14,367 bases of DNA from SHLQ01 sp964445255 (GTDB taxonomy: Bacteria > Actinomycetota > Acidimicrobiia > Acidimicrobiales > SHLQ01). Of the stretch, positions 8,060 to 14,367 are shown one piece after another. The position numbers were made by a program, and so were the translations under genes. The DNA lies in the NCBI GenBank assembly GCA_964445255.1, contig CAYUKM010000066.1, positions 1 through 14,367 of the forward strand, given 5' to 3'. Position 1 is the first letter of the stretch. Each line of letters opens with the position of its first letter. The notes beneath the pieces were generated by a model that ran no database searches, was not told the origin of the DNA, and saw only the letters and a list, made by a program, of their open reading frames with translations.

Positions 8060-8112
8060 AGGATTTGTGACCCTCCAGGCCCCGTAACGGTGCCTAGAAG
8101 GTCACAAATCTT
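8060..8112 (-). terminator. Long RNA hairpin between the MttB-like gene and polX
   Basis: The arms GATTTGTGACC (8062-8072) and GGTCACAAATC (8100-8110) are perfect inverted repeats of 11 bases. The stem continues inward. In minus-strand RNA it makes 19 unbroken pairs including two G-U, then one A-G mismatch, three G-C pairs and a UUA loop. In plus-strand RNA the two G-U positions would be C-A mismatches, so the structure favours the minus strand, 11 nt after the MttB-like stop codon. There is no U-run after it in that direction, so it would be a tract-less terminator or a 3'-end stabiliser. Its polX-side arm also lies just upstream of the polX -10 box, so a protein-binding operator is an alternative. 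Confidence 0.6.
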
Positions 8113-8123
8113 TTGGTGGTGGG

Positions 8124-9671
8124 CTACAGCTCTAGGTGAATGTCGAACCGGTCGCGAATTTTGGCGTCGATTTCCGGGGACAAATGGGTCGGGCGATGGT
8201 TTTTGAGTGTCTCGGTCACCCAACGGTGTGCTCGGTCAGTGGCCCGTTCGGCGCCCGCGTCCATCCAGTCGTCGGGGCTCTGGCGGTCGCCGATTATCGG
8301 GTAGGTGTATTCGGTCTGCATCATCGACAGGGTCTGTTCGTGACCGAGGAAGTGGCCCACACCTCGAACGACGTCCTTGATGACATCGGTGGACAGCGTT
8401 TCTGGGGTGATCTCGATGCCTCGCACGGTCCGGTTGATCGAACCCAACATGTCGTTGTCGATGACCAGTGCTTCATGCGACCCGGCCATGATGCTGGCGA
8501 GCATCCCGGCGGATTCAAAGATGACATTTGAGCCAGCTTGGGCGGCCAATGCAACGGTGAGTGCCTTCTCGTGCCCGGCTTGGTTATCTGCGACTTTGGA
8601 GTCGGCCATGCCCGCCGCAACGCCTGACGGTAGACCGAGCCAGTTGATGATTTGGGCTGATGCTGCGTTTAGCACGGCTTCCTCACCGCTGCCACCGCTC
8701 ATTGCGCCGGTGCGGAGATCGGAGACAAAGGGCCACATGCCTATGATGCACGGATGGCCCGGGTTGATCAGATTCACACAGGTGAGCGCTGCGAGACACT
8801 CGGCAAGGGCTTGGGCGAGCGAGCCAGCGAGCGCTGCAGGGGACGTGGCACCGGCCTGGCCGGCGGACAACAGCGTGATCGGGAAACCGTGTCGAGCCTG
8901 CTCGGCCATAGCGAGGGCTGACTCGCTGGCCCAACGGAGCGGGGGAACGACGAAGGTGTTGTTGGCGATGCAAAACGGACGCTTCTTGAACTCGCCCTCG
9001 CCGCCGAGGACGATGTCGAACATTGCCGCGATCTCCCTGACGTGGGCTTGATCGAACATCGAGGTGCCGATCGGCTTCGACGTGCTCGCCAAGCACGCGT
9101 AGGCCCAGTTGATGTCGAGGTCCCGAGCCTCGACCATGTCGCGCGCCACCACGGTTCGGACGTAGATGTCGATGTTGTCGAGCTTGTCGATCAGTCGGCC
9201 CGTGTCATAGACGTCCTGGAGCTTGCTCTCCCGAAAGCGTTGGGTGTCGTGATCGAGCATCAGGACGCCAGCGCCACCGGTGGAGAAATAGACCCGGTCT
9301 CCACCGATCTCCATGCCCTTGTCGGGATCGAGCGCGTGCAGGGTAAAGGACTGGGCCGCGACGTCGGTGACGATTCGTTTCACGAGATCACGTGGGAAGC
9401 GCAGCCGTTCGTACTCGTCGACGTGTCCACCAGCCGAGGTGACCAAGTCGATGAACTCGGGCGTGGACTGACCCATCCCGATCTCTTCGAGCAGGTCGAG
9501 GGCCGCGGTGTAGGTGTCCTCCATCTGACGCTCGGTCAGTGGCGAGTACGCCCCACCGGCCGGTCCAGGACGGATTGCTCGTGCGGCGGGAGGAGCGGGG
9601 CTTGTTCGTTTCGCTACCCGAGCAGTACGTCCGCCGGCGCGACGGCCGCGTGAACCAGAGGTCTCAGACAT
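8124..9671 (-). CDS. Trimethylamine methyltransferase (MttB) superfamily protein, non-pyrrolysine
   Basis: A 515-residue member of the MttB superfamily, TIM-barrel methyltransferases that move a methyl group from a methylated amine to a corrinoid protein. The N-terminal Arg/Ala/Pro-rich stretch (5-40) before SPLTERQMEDTYTAALDLLEEIG is typical of the bacterial branch. The barrel core includes LLSAGQAGATSPAALAGSLAQ (268-288) followed by CVNLINPGHPCIIG (298-311). The C-terminus reads GHEQTL, TEYTYPIIGDR, then PEIDAKIRDRFDIHL. There is no in-frame TAG before the true stop, so it lacks pyrrolysine and is unlikely to use trimethylamine itself. Characterised non-Pyl relatives act on quaternary amines such as glycine betaine. 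No corrinoid protein, activase or methylamine gene lies in the window, so the substrate is unknown. The ATG has TATACT 6 nt upstream and no ribosome site, suggesting leaderless expression. Confidence 0.85.
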   Translation of the reverse strand: MSETSGSRGRRAGGRTARVAKRTSPAPPAARAIRPGPAGGAYSPLTERQMEDTYTAALDLLEEIGMGQSTPEFIDLVTSAGGHVDEYERLRFPRDLVKRIVTDVAAQSFTLHALDPDKGMEIGGDRVYFSTGGAGVLMLDHDTQRFRESKLQDVYDTGRLIDKLDNIDIYVRTVVARDMVEARDLDINWAYACLASTSKPIGTSMFDQAHVREIAAMFDIVLGGEGEFKKRPFCIANNTFVVPPLRWASESALAMAEQARHGFPITLLSAGQAGATSPAALAGSLAQALAECLAALTCVNLINPGHPCIIGMWPFVSDLRTGAMSGGSGEEAVLNAASAQIINWLGLPSGVAAGMADSKVADNQAGHEKALTVALAAQAGSNVIFESAGMLASIMAGSHEALVIDNDMLGSINRTVRGIEITPETLSTDVIKDVVRGVGHFLGHEQTLSMMQTEYTYPIIGDRQSPDDWMDAGAERATDRAHRWVTETLKNHRPTHLSPEIDAKIRDRFDIHLEL

Positions 9672-9677
9672 GCCCGA

Positions 9678-9683
9678 AGTATA
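9678..9683 (-). promoter_or_regulatory. -10 box TATACT of the MttB-like gene, leaderless type
   Basis: TATACT on the minus strand is a near-ideal -10 hexamer placed 6 nt before the ATG, exactly the spacing seen at polX. No Shine-Dalgarno motif is present. This would separate the gene's transcription from the 227-residue gene that ends 52 nt upstream. Inferred from pattern only. Confidence 0.5.
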
Positions 9684-9723
9684 GAACGCGCCTCGAGTTG
9701 GCTCCGTGTTAGGCCGAGCTTCG

Positions 9724-10407
9724 CTAGTCCTTCTTATTGCGGCGCAAGCTAAATCGCTTCTTTGGCGCCGCAGCGTCTTGGGTGCGTGCCATCATCTGCT
9801 CCACGAGCTGGTGAGCCTGCTCAGGGGGAGCGCCCGCATTCACCAGAAACTCCATCACGGCGTCTGAATCTGCGCCATCGGAGGCCATTTGTTCAGCGGT
9901 GGCAACCGCCTTAGCAACGCTTCGTTCATCGCCGGCGACCGGATCGGCTTGGTTTGAGAGGGCCTCGGTGACGAGCATCGGCCCCTCCTTTTCGATTGCG
10001 TCTCTGACATGTGGGTCGATGTCGACCGGATGAGGGCGCCCCATCATTCCAGCGAAGAGGTCCGCTTCGTTGACGGCCGTGTGGGCCTCCAACTCACTTA
10101 CGCCCTGCTGTGCCAACTGTGAGATGAGTGCCTGGCGCGGGTGGCCAGCCGCTCGCATTTCTGCAACCCACTCCAAGACCTTCGCCTCGCGAGCCTTGCG
10201 CGCAGCTTCAACATTCGGATCGGCGGCAACCGGCTGCTGCGACTGAGGATGGGGTGGAGCGCCGAGGGTTGCTGCAGCGCGAGGTTGTCCCATGCCGGCG
10301 GCTCCAGGCTGAGCCATTGCCGGGGCTGGTGCTGCGGCTGGGGCCGTAGTTTCAAGGAATGGATTGGTCACGAATGATATTTCGGCGCCGTGACAAGGGC
10401 CCCTCAT
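9724..10407 (-). CDS. Hypothetical Ala/Pro-rich protein with a duplicated helical motif
   Basis: I do not recognise this 227-residue protein. Residues 21-66 are Ala/Pro/Gln-rich and likely disordered. Residues 84-114 and 174-204 align without gaps at a constant offset of 90: Met84/174, Gly88/178, Ala93/183, Leu98/188, Gly102/192, Ala108/198, His109/199 and Val112/202 are identical. The pattern looks like a small helical bundle, loosely UBA-like, present twice. The C-terminus is strongly basic (PKKRFSLRRNKKD). There is no membrane segment or signal peptide. A scaffold or nucleic-acid-associated role is conceivable but not shown. The start is uncertain: ATG 10407 has AAAGG only 3 nt away, while GTG 10371 would begin at TNPFLETT and drop 12 odd residues. 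It diverges from the gene at 10456, with 48 nt between. Confidence 0.6.
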   Translation of the reverse strand: MRGPCHGAEISFVTNPFLETTAPAAAPAPAMAQPGAAGMGQPRAAATLGAPPHPQSQQPVAADPNVEAARKAREAKVLEWVAEMRAAGHPRQALISQLAQQGVSELEAHTAVNEADLFAGMMGRPHPVDIDPHVRDAIEKEGPMLVTEALSNQADPVAGDERSVAKAVATAEQMASDGADSDAVMEFLVNAGAPPEQAHQLVEQMMARTQDAAAPKKRFSLRRNKKD

Positions 10408-10455
10408 AGGCCTTTCTACCTAGATGGCCCTCAAGGCCACCCACATTGACGCCGA

Positions 10456-11244
10456 TTGAGCACTGTGGAGTTCCCCGTACCCGATGACTCGCCGGTCATG
10501 CGCCCCTCAATCGCTGAACGAGATCGAACTATCGTGCTCGGCGTATCGATCGCGATGCTGGTTCCGATTGGGGCCGTCTCTGCCTTCCTCTTCGACACGG
10601 TGCTGTCAGTGTTGGCTGTTACCTTCATTGTGGGCATGGTGCTCGCTACCGCTATTGCGTTCTTCCTCCGGTCTCGATTCATCGCCTCGTTTTCGCACGC
10701 AAGGCTCACCATTGCGCCAACCGGCCGATCGTTGAGTTCTCGTGCCCAGCGCCACGCTGATGATCTCGTCGCCAGTGGCTTCGCGTTGACGGAGGTTGTC
10801 GTCGTTGCCGATGATATCGACCGGGTCTTCACCCGTCCGCTCGGCTTGTTTCGACGGGTCCGCGATGATCAGGTGGCCATTGGTGGCGAACTTGGAGTGC
10901 AGATGGTCTCTCGGTATGGAGAGGATGCGCTCCTGGTCACGGCATCTCATGATGTAGTTAGCCACCCGGGGATCCTCGTCCAGTTGGAACCTGACGCGAA
11001 CGCTTCTGAGGTTGCTGCCTCGCACAACGCCGCGATCTCGCAACTCCGATCACGCTTCGACCTCGAACCTGTACCACTGAGTCCATCAGAGGGGCTGTTG
11101 GCGATCGAGCAAATGGAACAATCCACGTTGCTTGAGCGCCGCGGACTCGACACGCTCAATCGGTCATTGGCTGCGACTCAGGACCCCATGAGCAGCGATT
11201 CGGTGATGGAGTGGCTCGGCGAGCGGTCAGTGCTCGATGGGTAG
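10456..11244 (+). CDS. Hypothetical protein with two membrane helices and a long soluble tail
   Basis: I cannot assign this 262-residue protein to a family. A short N-terminus leads to two membrane helices (about 26-46 and 48-71) joined by a tight turn. About 190 soluble residues follow. The tail has a beta-rich part (about 112-178, with VVVVADDIDRVF and GILVQLEP) and a helical end (about 185-262). The longest frame begins with TTG 10456; GTG 10465 and ATG 10498 (residue 15) are alternatives and none has a clear ribosome site. ATG 10498 still keeps both helices. The helical-hairpin layout recalls the 2540-3052 protein but I see no sequence similarity. It diverges from the 9724-10407 gene, so the two may share a control region of about 50 bases. 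No reliable terminator follows; a 4-bp stem at 11249-11267 is too weak. Confidence 0.6.
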   Translation: MSTVEFPVPDDSPVMRPSIAERDRTIVLGVSIAMLVPIGAVSAFLFDTVLSVLAVTFIVGMVLATAIAFFLRSRFIASFSHARLTIAPTGRSLSSRAQRHADDLVASGFALTEVVVVADDIDRVFTRPLGLFRRVRDDQVAIGGELGVQMVSRYGEDALLVTASHDVVSHPGILVQLEPDANASEVAASHNAAISQLRSRFDLEPVPLSPSEGLLAIEQMEQSTLLERRGLDTLNRSLAATQDPMSSDSVMEWLGERSVLDG

Positions 11245-11338
11245 GGAACGGGTTTCACGAATGCCCGATGAATTTTGCTCATTTCGCTGCGGCCTTTGGC
11301 CGATAGGCAAAACACTGTAGGCAAGGAAGTCGAATCAG

Positions 11339-11917
11339 ATGTCCCAGGACGAACTTCAGGCGGTACGAGCACGACTTGGCTCGTACTTCGATACCAGCAA
11401 GAGCATTAGAGATCAGGCTGTTGTAAATGCGCTGTGTATTAGCCTTGCTGAAGTACGCATGCAGACCGGGATCAGTAAGATTGCCGTCGTCGCATCAGGT
11501 GACAAATTCTCGATCACCACCGATGGCCCGCCCCTCCCGACCGACAAGGCGAACAAGTTCTTCCCTCCTGCCGAGGCGCTCTTCACCGAGCTCAAGGCAT
11601 GCCACAAGCATCCCGGACACGCCGGTTTCGAAGCAGCTGTGTGCGCCAACGGCATAGCGGTCGTGAACGCTATTTCAAGCAGTGCCCGCGTGATCACCGG
11701 CTCGGGGCCCACCGCCATGGTGCAGAAGTACTCCGTAGGTCAATCGCTCGGGAACTTCACTGAAGTGAAAGCCAAGGTCGACGGAACTCGACTTGAGTTC
11801 GAACTCGACAAGCGTTGGTCGGGCTCCGATCAGTTCGATTTGGCTGCAATCGAACTCGAAGTCCGCTCGGTCGGCGTGGCGCTCGATGGCGTTGCTCTGA
11901 CCTTCAAAGACTCCTAG
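11339..11917 (+). CDS. Stand-alone degenerate GyrB-like (GHKL) ATPase domain protein
   Basis: This 192-residue protein can be laid along the first ~220 residues of GyrB. AVRARLGSY (8-16) matches the AVRKRPGMY start motif. SITTDGPPLP (58-67) stands where GyrB has the DDGRGIP loop. ANGIAVVNAIS (103-113) matches GVGVSVVNALS. GTRLEF (149-154) matches GTxVxF, and the end (FDLAAIELEVRSVGVALDGVALTFKD) follows the last helix and strand of the domain. The ATP-site residues are gone: no ExxxDN helix (VNALCISLAEV instead), the adenine-binding Asp is Thr61, RG is PP, and the GxHGVG lid is replaced. So it is probably a pseudo-ATPase; its partner is unknown. AAGGAAG 9 nt upstream (11323-11329) supports the ATG. 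It probably forms an operon with the VOC gene 10 nt downstream. The alignment is by eye; the fold is inferred. Confidence 0.65.
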   Translation: MSQDELQAVRARLGSYFDTSKSIRDQAVVNALCISLAEVRMQTGISKIAVVASGDKFSITTDGPPLPTDKANKFFPPAEALFTELKACHKHPGHAGFEAAVCANGIAVVNAISSSARVITGSGPTAMVQKYSVGQSLGNFTEVKAKVDGTRLEFELDKRWSGSDQFDLAAIELEVRSVGVALDGVALTFKDS

Positions 11918-11927
11918 GCCAGCATCT

Positions 11928-12548
11928 GTGCCAGCACTGGAAGCGCTGTTCGTAGCTGACGCTCCGGAGATGTGGGAGCGACTGGGTTTCACCGTGACAG
12001 ACAACCGCGTTCGGTTGGGTCGAGTGGTGGTCGTCCTCACGGGAGCTACGTCAGATCGTGGCATTCGTGGGTGGTCGGTCGCTGGAATCGATGACACCAT
12101 CGACGGCTTGACCTCGGTGCCCGCGCCGGAGATCGCCAATGGCTTCAACGACCATCACAACGGTGTGTTCCGGCTCGATCGAGTCACGATCCAAACCAAC
12201 GATCTCGATCGCACGACGGCTGCCTTTGAGGTGGCAGGTCTTCAGCAACGCCCTGGTGTGTTCTGGGCGGGTCGATCGATCATCGAGCTAGAGACGCCAG
12301 TCGAGGGTGCCGGAACGCCTGCGGGTGTGGCCAGCTTTGGTCGGTTGACTCTCGGCTGCGACGACTTCGAGCGAACCGCAGGGTTGCTCGGGAGTCTGCT
12401 TTCTCCTCCACGCGAGGCTCCCCAGGAAGGGCAGGTGCTCGGGACCATTTCCGCCGAGGCTGGCCTCTCCGTACGGATCGACATCATCAGTCCGCCACCC
12501 AACTTCGGAATCGAACAGTTCGCTGCGGAGGCTAGGGCAGGCGATTGA
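11928..12548 (+). CDS. Glyoxalase/VOC-like domain protein
   Basis: At 206 residues it looks like two vicinal-oxygen-chelate half-modules. The first (about 3-60) is short: LEALFVADAPEMWERLGFTVTDNRVRLGRVVVVL. The second (about 82-188) begins LDRVTIQTNDLDRTTAAFEVAGLQQRP and runs through IIELETP to a Gly-rich turn, the beta-alpha-beta-beta-beta order of the glyoxalase fold. Glu120 or Glu122 could be a metal ligand, but a full set of ligands is not obvious, so chemistry cannot be predicted. VOC proteins include lyases, dioxygenases and binding or resistance proteins. The start is GTG 11928, 10 nt after the upstream stop, with no clear Shine-Dalgarno; re-initiation after the GyrB-like gene is likely. 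ATG 11970 would cut off the first strand, so I reject it. Confidence 0.65.
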   Translation: MPALEALFVADAPEMWERLGFTVTDNRVRLGRVVVVLTGATSDRGIRGWSVAGIDDTIDGLTSVPAPEIANGFNDHHNGVFRLDRVTIQTNDLDRTTAAFEVAGLQQRPGVFWAGRSIIELETPVEGAGTPAGVASFGRLTLGCDDFERTAGLLGSLLSPPREAPQEGQVLGTISAEAGLSVRIDIISPPPNFGIEQFAAEARAGD

Positions 12549-12556
12549 ACCTCCGT

Positions 12557-12562
12557 TAGGGT
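12557..12562 (+). promoter_or_regulatory. -10 box TAGGGT of the GST gene, leaderless type
   Basis: TAGGGT fits TANNNT and stands 7 nt before ATG 12570, placing transcription start at or next to the start codon. No ribosome site precedes that ATG. It is the third such arrangement in the window. Inferred only. Confidence 0.4.
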
Positions 12563-12569
12563 CAAGTCC

Positions 12570-13601
12570 ATGGCTACTGACTCCGGCGCCTTTGAGCGAG
12601 ACGCTTCCTACATCACCGACCGCATCGTCAATGACCCTGATGCCGACTGGCCCGTGGAGCCGGGCAGATATCGGCTTGTGGCCGCAGCAGCGTGCCCGTG
12701 GGCGAACAGGACCACGATCGTTCGACGTCTACTCGGACTCGAATCGGCGATCTCGTTGGGTTTCGCCGGTCCAACCCACGATTGGCGGAGCTGGCAGTTC
12801 GACCTCGACCCGGACCATCGCGACCCGGTACTCGGCATCGAGCGACTGCGTGACGCCTATCTGGCGCGAGATCCCGAGTACCCGAAGGGCATTACCGTTC
12901 CTGCAGTGGTCGACATCCCAACGGGACAAGTTGCCACCAACGACTTCCCCCAGATCACGGTCGACTTTTCCACACAATGGACCGATCACCATCGAGACGG
13001 TGCCCCGGAGCTGTATCCCGATCATTTGCGGGACCAGATCGAGGAGATTTCGCAAGGGATCTACACCGACGTGAACAACGGGGTTTATCGAACGGGCTTT
13101 GCTGGCTCGCAAGCGGCATATGAGGATGCGTACCTCACCTTGTTCGCAAAGTTGGACGAACTCGAAGAGCATCTGACGACCCGTCGATACCTGGTAGGGG
13201 ACAGCATCACCGAAGCCGATGTCCGGCTCTTCACCACCCTGGTTCGCTTCGACGCGGTGTATCACGGCCACTTCAAGTGCAATCGCAACAAGATCAGCGA
13301 GATGCCCGCGCTTTGGGGCTATGTACGGGACCTGTTCCAGACTCCTGGGTTTGGTGACACCGTCGAATTCGACCAGGTCAAAGAGCACTATTACGCGGTG
13401 CACACAGGCATTAACCCGACGCGGGTCACCCCGATCGGGCCAGACCTTCGGCCCTTGCTCAGCGCCCACGGACGCGAGGCACTGGGAGGCAGTCCCTTCG
13501 GAGACGGCACGCCGCCGGAGCCTCCGCTTCCGGAGGAATCCTTCGGGCTTACCTCAGATGGCGCGACCCGGCCACAGCTAACTGCGGCCGATATCCCATA
13601 G
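12570..13601 (+). CDS. Xi-class glutathione S-transferase / glutathionyl-hydroquinone reductase family protein
   Basis: At 343 residues this is the usual length for the ECM4/YqjG (xi-class GST) family. The thioredoxin-like N-terminal domain has AAACPWANRTTIVRRLLGLE with the catalytic Cys42. The helical domain holds DVNNGVYRTGFAGSQAAYE and LVGDSITEADVRLFTTLVRFDAVYHGHFKCNRNKI, the family's signature block. Characterised members reduce glutathionyl-hydroquinones, releasing glutathione. The common active site is CPWAHR; here the His is Asn46. Most actinobacteria make mycothiol rather than glutathione, so the thiol partner is open. A Pro-rich tail (about 308-343) extends past the fold. The start is ATG 12570, 21 nt after the VOC stop, with TAGGGT 7 nt upstream, so it may have its own promoter within the operon. 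It converges on serA with 4 nt between stops. Confidence 0.88.
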   Translation: MATDSGAFERDASYITDRIVNDPDADWPVEPGRYRLVAAAACPWANRTTIVRRLLGLESAISLGFAGPTHDWRSWQFDLDPDHRDPVLGIERLRDAYLARDPEYPKGITVPAVVDIPTGQVATNDFPQITVDFSTQWTDHHRDGAPELYPDHLRDQIEEISQGIYTDVNNGVYRTGFAGSQAAYEDAYLTLFAKLDELEEHLTTRRYLVGDSITEADVRLFTTLVRFDAVYHGHFKCNRNKISEMPALWGYVRDLFQTPGFGDTVEFDQVKEHYYAVHTGINPTRVTPIGPDLRPLLSAHGREALGGSPFGDGTPPEPPLPEESFGLTSDGATRPQLTAADIP

Positions 13602-13605
13602 CTCG

Positions 13606-14367
13606 TTATTGGGGGACGCTGACGTCTCGTACCGAGATGACCCGCGGCAACTCGTTGAGCTTTGCCACGATGACCTCAGGAATTGGGGTAGAGGTCGACA
13701 ACGCGATCACCGCCAGCTCGCCGGTGGAGGATCTGCCCAGGTGCATATCGTCGATGTTGATCCCGGCCTCACCGAAGATGGTGCCAACTTGGCCAATCAT
13801 GCCCGGTTCATCTTCGTTGAGCACGAACAGCAGATTCTCGCTTGAGGGAAGTTCGATAGTTATGCCGTCCACCGAGATGATGCGAGATGCCCCTGTGACC
13901 AAGTCGATGGTTCCGGCAATTGAATGACCTTCGCCTTCGACCTTGATGCCATTCACTAGCCCGGACGGGGTCTTGGTGGTCGCTCTAGTGTTGATCTTGA
14001 CGCCGTGTTTTTCGGCGAGGTCCTCGGCGTTCACGTAGCTCACGGGTACGTCCGCTCGCTGACTCATGAGTCCCTTTGTGACGGCGAGATCCAGCATTCG
14101 ACAGTCCATGCCGCCGATCTCGCCGGCGAACACCACATCGATCGAGGTCGGAGAGTCAATAAGTTTGGAGAATTGTGCGCCCAGCAGTTCGGCTAGGGGG
14201 AGAAACGGACGAACCACCTCCGGGACACCTCGGGCTGCGACGTTCACTGCGAAAGGTACGAAGTCGCCCGCGAGTGCAAGGCGCACCTGCTCGGCAATTG
14301 TTTCACCAGCGCGAGTTTGGGCTTCTGCGGTGCTCGCTCCAAGGTGCGGGGTCACCACGACCTGGGG
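13606..14367 (-). CDS. serA: D-3-phosphoglycerate dehydrogenase, C-terminal half (5' end outside the window)
   Basis: The frame is open to the last base, giving 253 residues of the C-terminal half of a protein that is about 525 residues in this family. The first visible residues read PQVVVTPHLGAST, which contains the catalytic His of D-2-hydroxyacid dehydrogenases (visible residue 8). An allosteric substrate-binding (ASB) domain follows at about 50-168 (VVRPFLPLAELLGAQFSKL onward). An ACT domain ends the protein at about 178-253 (NLLFVLNEDEPGMIGQVGTIFGEAGINI, then RVISVRDVSV). This is the long, serine-regulated SerA type found in actinobacteria. It oxidises 3-phosphoglycerate to 3-phosphohydroxypyruvate, the first step of serine synthesis, in the cytoplasm. 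The ACT glycine motif is intact, so feedback inhibition is likely. It is truncated only by the window edge. Confidence 0.95.
   Translation of the reverse strand, partial: PQVVVTPHLGASTAEAQTRAGETIAEQVRLALAGDFVPFAVNVAARGVPEVVRPFLPLAELLGAQFSKLIDSPTSIDVVFAGEIGGMDCRMLDLAVTKGLMSQRADVPVSYVNAEDLAEKHGVKINTRATTKTPSGLVNGIKVEGEGHSIAGTIDLVTGASRIISVDGITIELPSSENLLFVLNEDEPGMIGQVGTIFGEAGINIDDMHLGRSSTGELAVIALSTSTPIPEVIVAKLNELPRVISVRDVSVPQ

Noticed and set aside
8124..8126. The TAG ending the MttB-like gene as a possible pyrrolysine codon
   Set aside because: The protein already reaches the family's usual C-terminus (RFDIHLEL), and read-through would add only about nine residues before another TAG.
11249..11267. 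CGGG/CCCG stem followed by AATTTT as a terminator after the 10456-11244 gene
   Set aside because: Only 4 base pairs with an 11-nt loop; chance is a good enough explanation.
11290..11302. CGGCC-TTT-GGCCG hairpin before the GyrB-like gene
   Set aside because: Five base pairs, no T-run after it and no clear role; short GC palindromes are expected at this base composition.
1..14367. Mobile elements, tRNAs, CRISPR arrays or a defence or phage module
   Set aside because: I looked for transposase or integrase motifs, direct-repeat arrays, clover-leaf genes and phage genes and saw none; the content is housekeeping and metabolic.

Overview
This window looks like ordinary chromosome from a GC-rich actinobacterium. 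The inference to Actinomycetota rests on several things: a HAD phosphatase/GH65 pair of the Rv3400-Rv3401 type, a long SerA with an ASB and an ACT domain, a xi-class GST with the ACPWANR active-site variant, and TANNNT -10 boxes placed 6-7 nt before start codons (leaderless style). A marine or freshwater member of the Acidimicrobiia is my best guess but is not proven. I see no tRNA, rRNA, CRISPR array, transposase, integrase or plasmid gene. Coding density is high and no gene-free stretch exceeds 200 bases.

Layout. 1-1653 (+) is a many-pass DUF2339 membrane protein, probably cut at its 5' end by the window edge. 1694-1822 holds a relic of a DM13 domain, and 1854-2474 (+) an intact membrane-anchored DM13 protein. 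2540-3052 (+) is an unknown two-helix membrane protein. 3190-3906 and 3906-6293 (+) are a translationally coupled beta-phosphoglucomutase-like HAD enzyme and a GH65 disaccharide phosphorylase. They probably act in sequence: phosphorolysis gives a beta-sugar 1-phosphate, which the mutase converts to the 6-phosphate for glycolysis. Their end meets, tail to tail, a PHP-type DNA polymerase X (8044-6290, -); the two genes share a CTAG stop palindrome. Upstream on the same strand are a non-pyrrolysine MttB-family methyltransferase (9671-8124, -) and an unknown Ala/Pro-rich protein with an internal duplication (10407-9724, -). A large hairpin separates the MttB-like gene from polX.

The plus strand resumes with an unknown two-helix membrane protein (10456-11244), a small protein that reads as a degenerate GyrB-type ATPase domain (11339-11917), a glyoxalase/VOC-like protein (11928-12548) and a xi-class GST/hydroquinone reductase (12570-13601). 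The window closes on the C-terminal half of serA (14367-13606, -), the first enzyme of serine synthesis, convergent with the GST gene at 4 nt.

The most unusual items are the GyrB-like ATPase domain that has lost its ATP-binding residues, the exact 90-residue-offset repeat in the 227-residue protein, the DM13 relic beside its intact paralogue, and the 53-base hairpin whose G-U pairs show on which strand it works as RNA.
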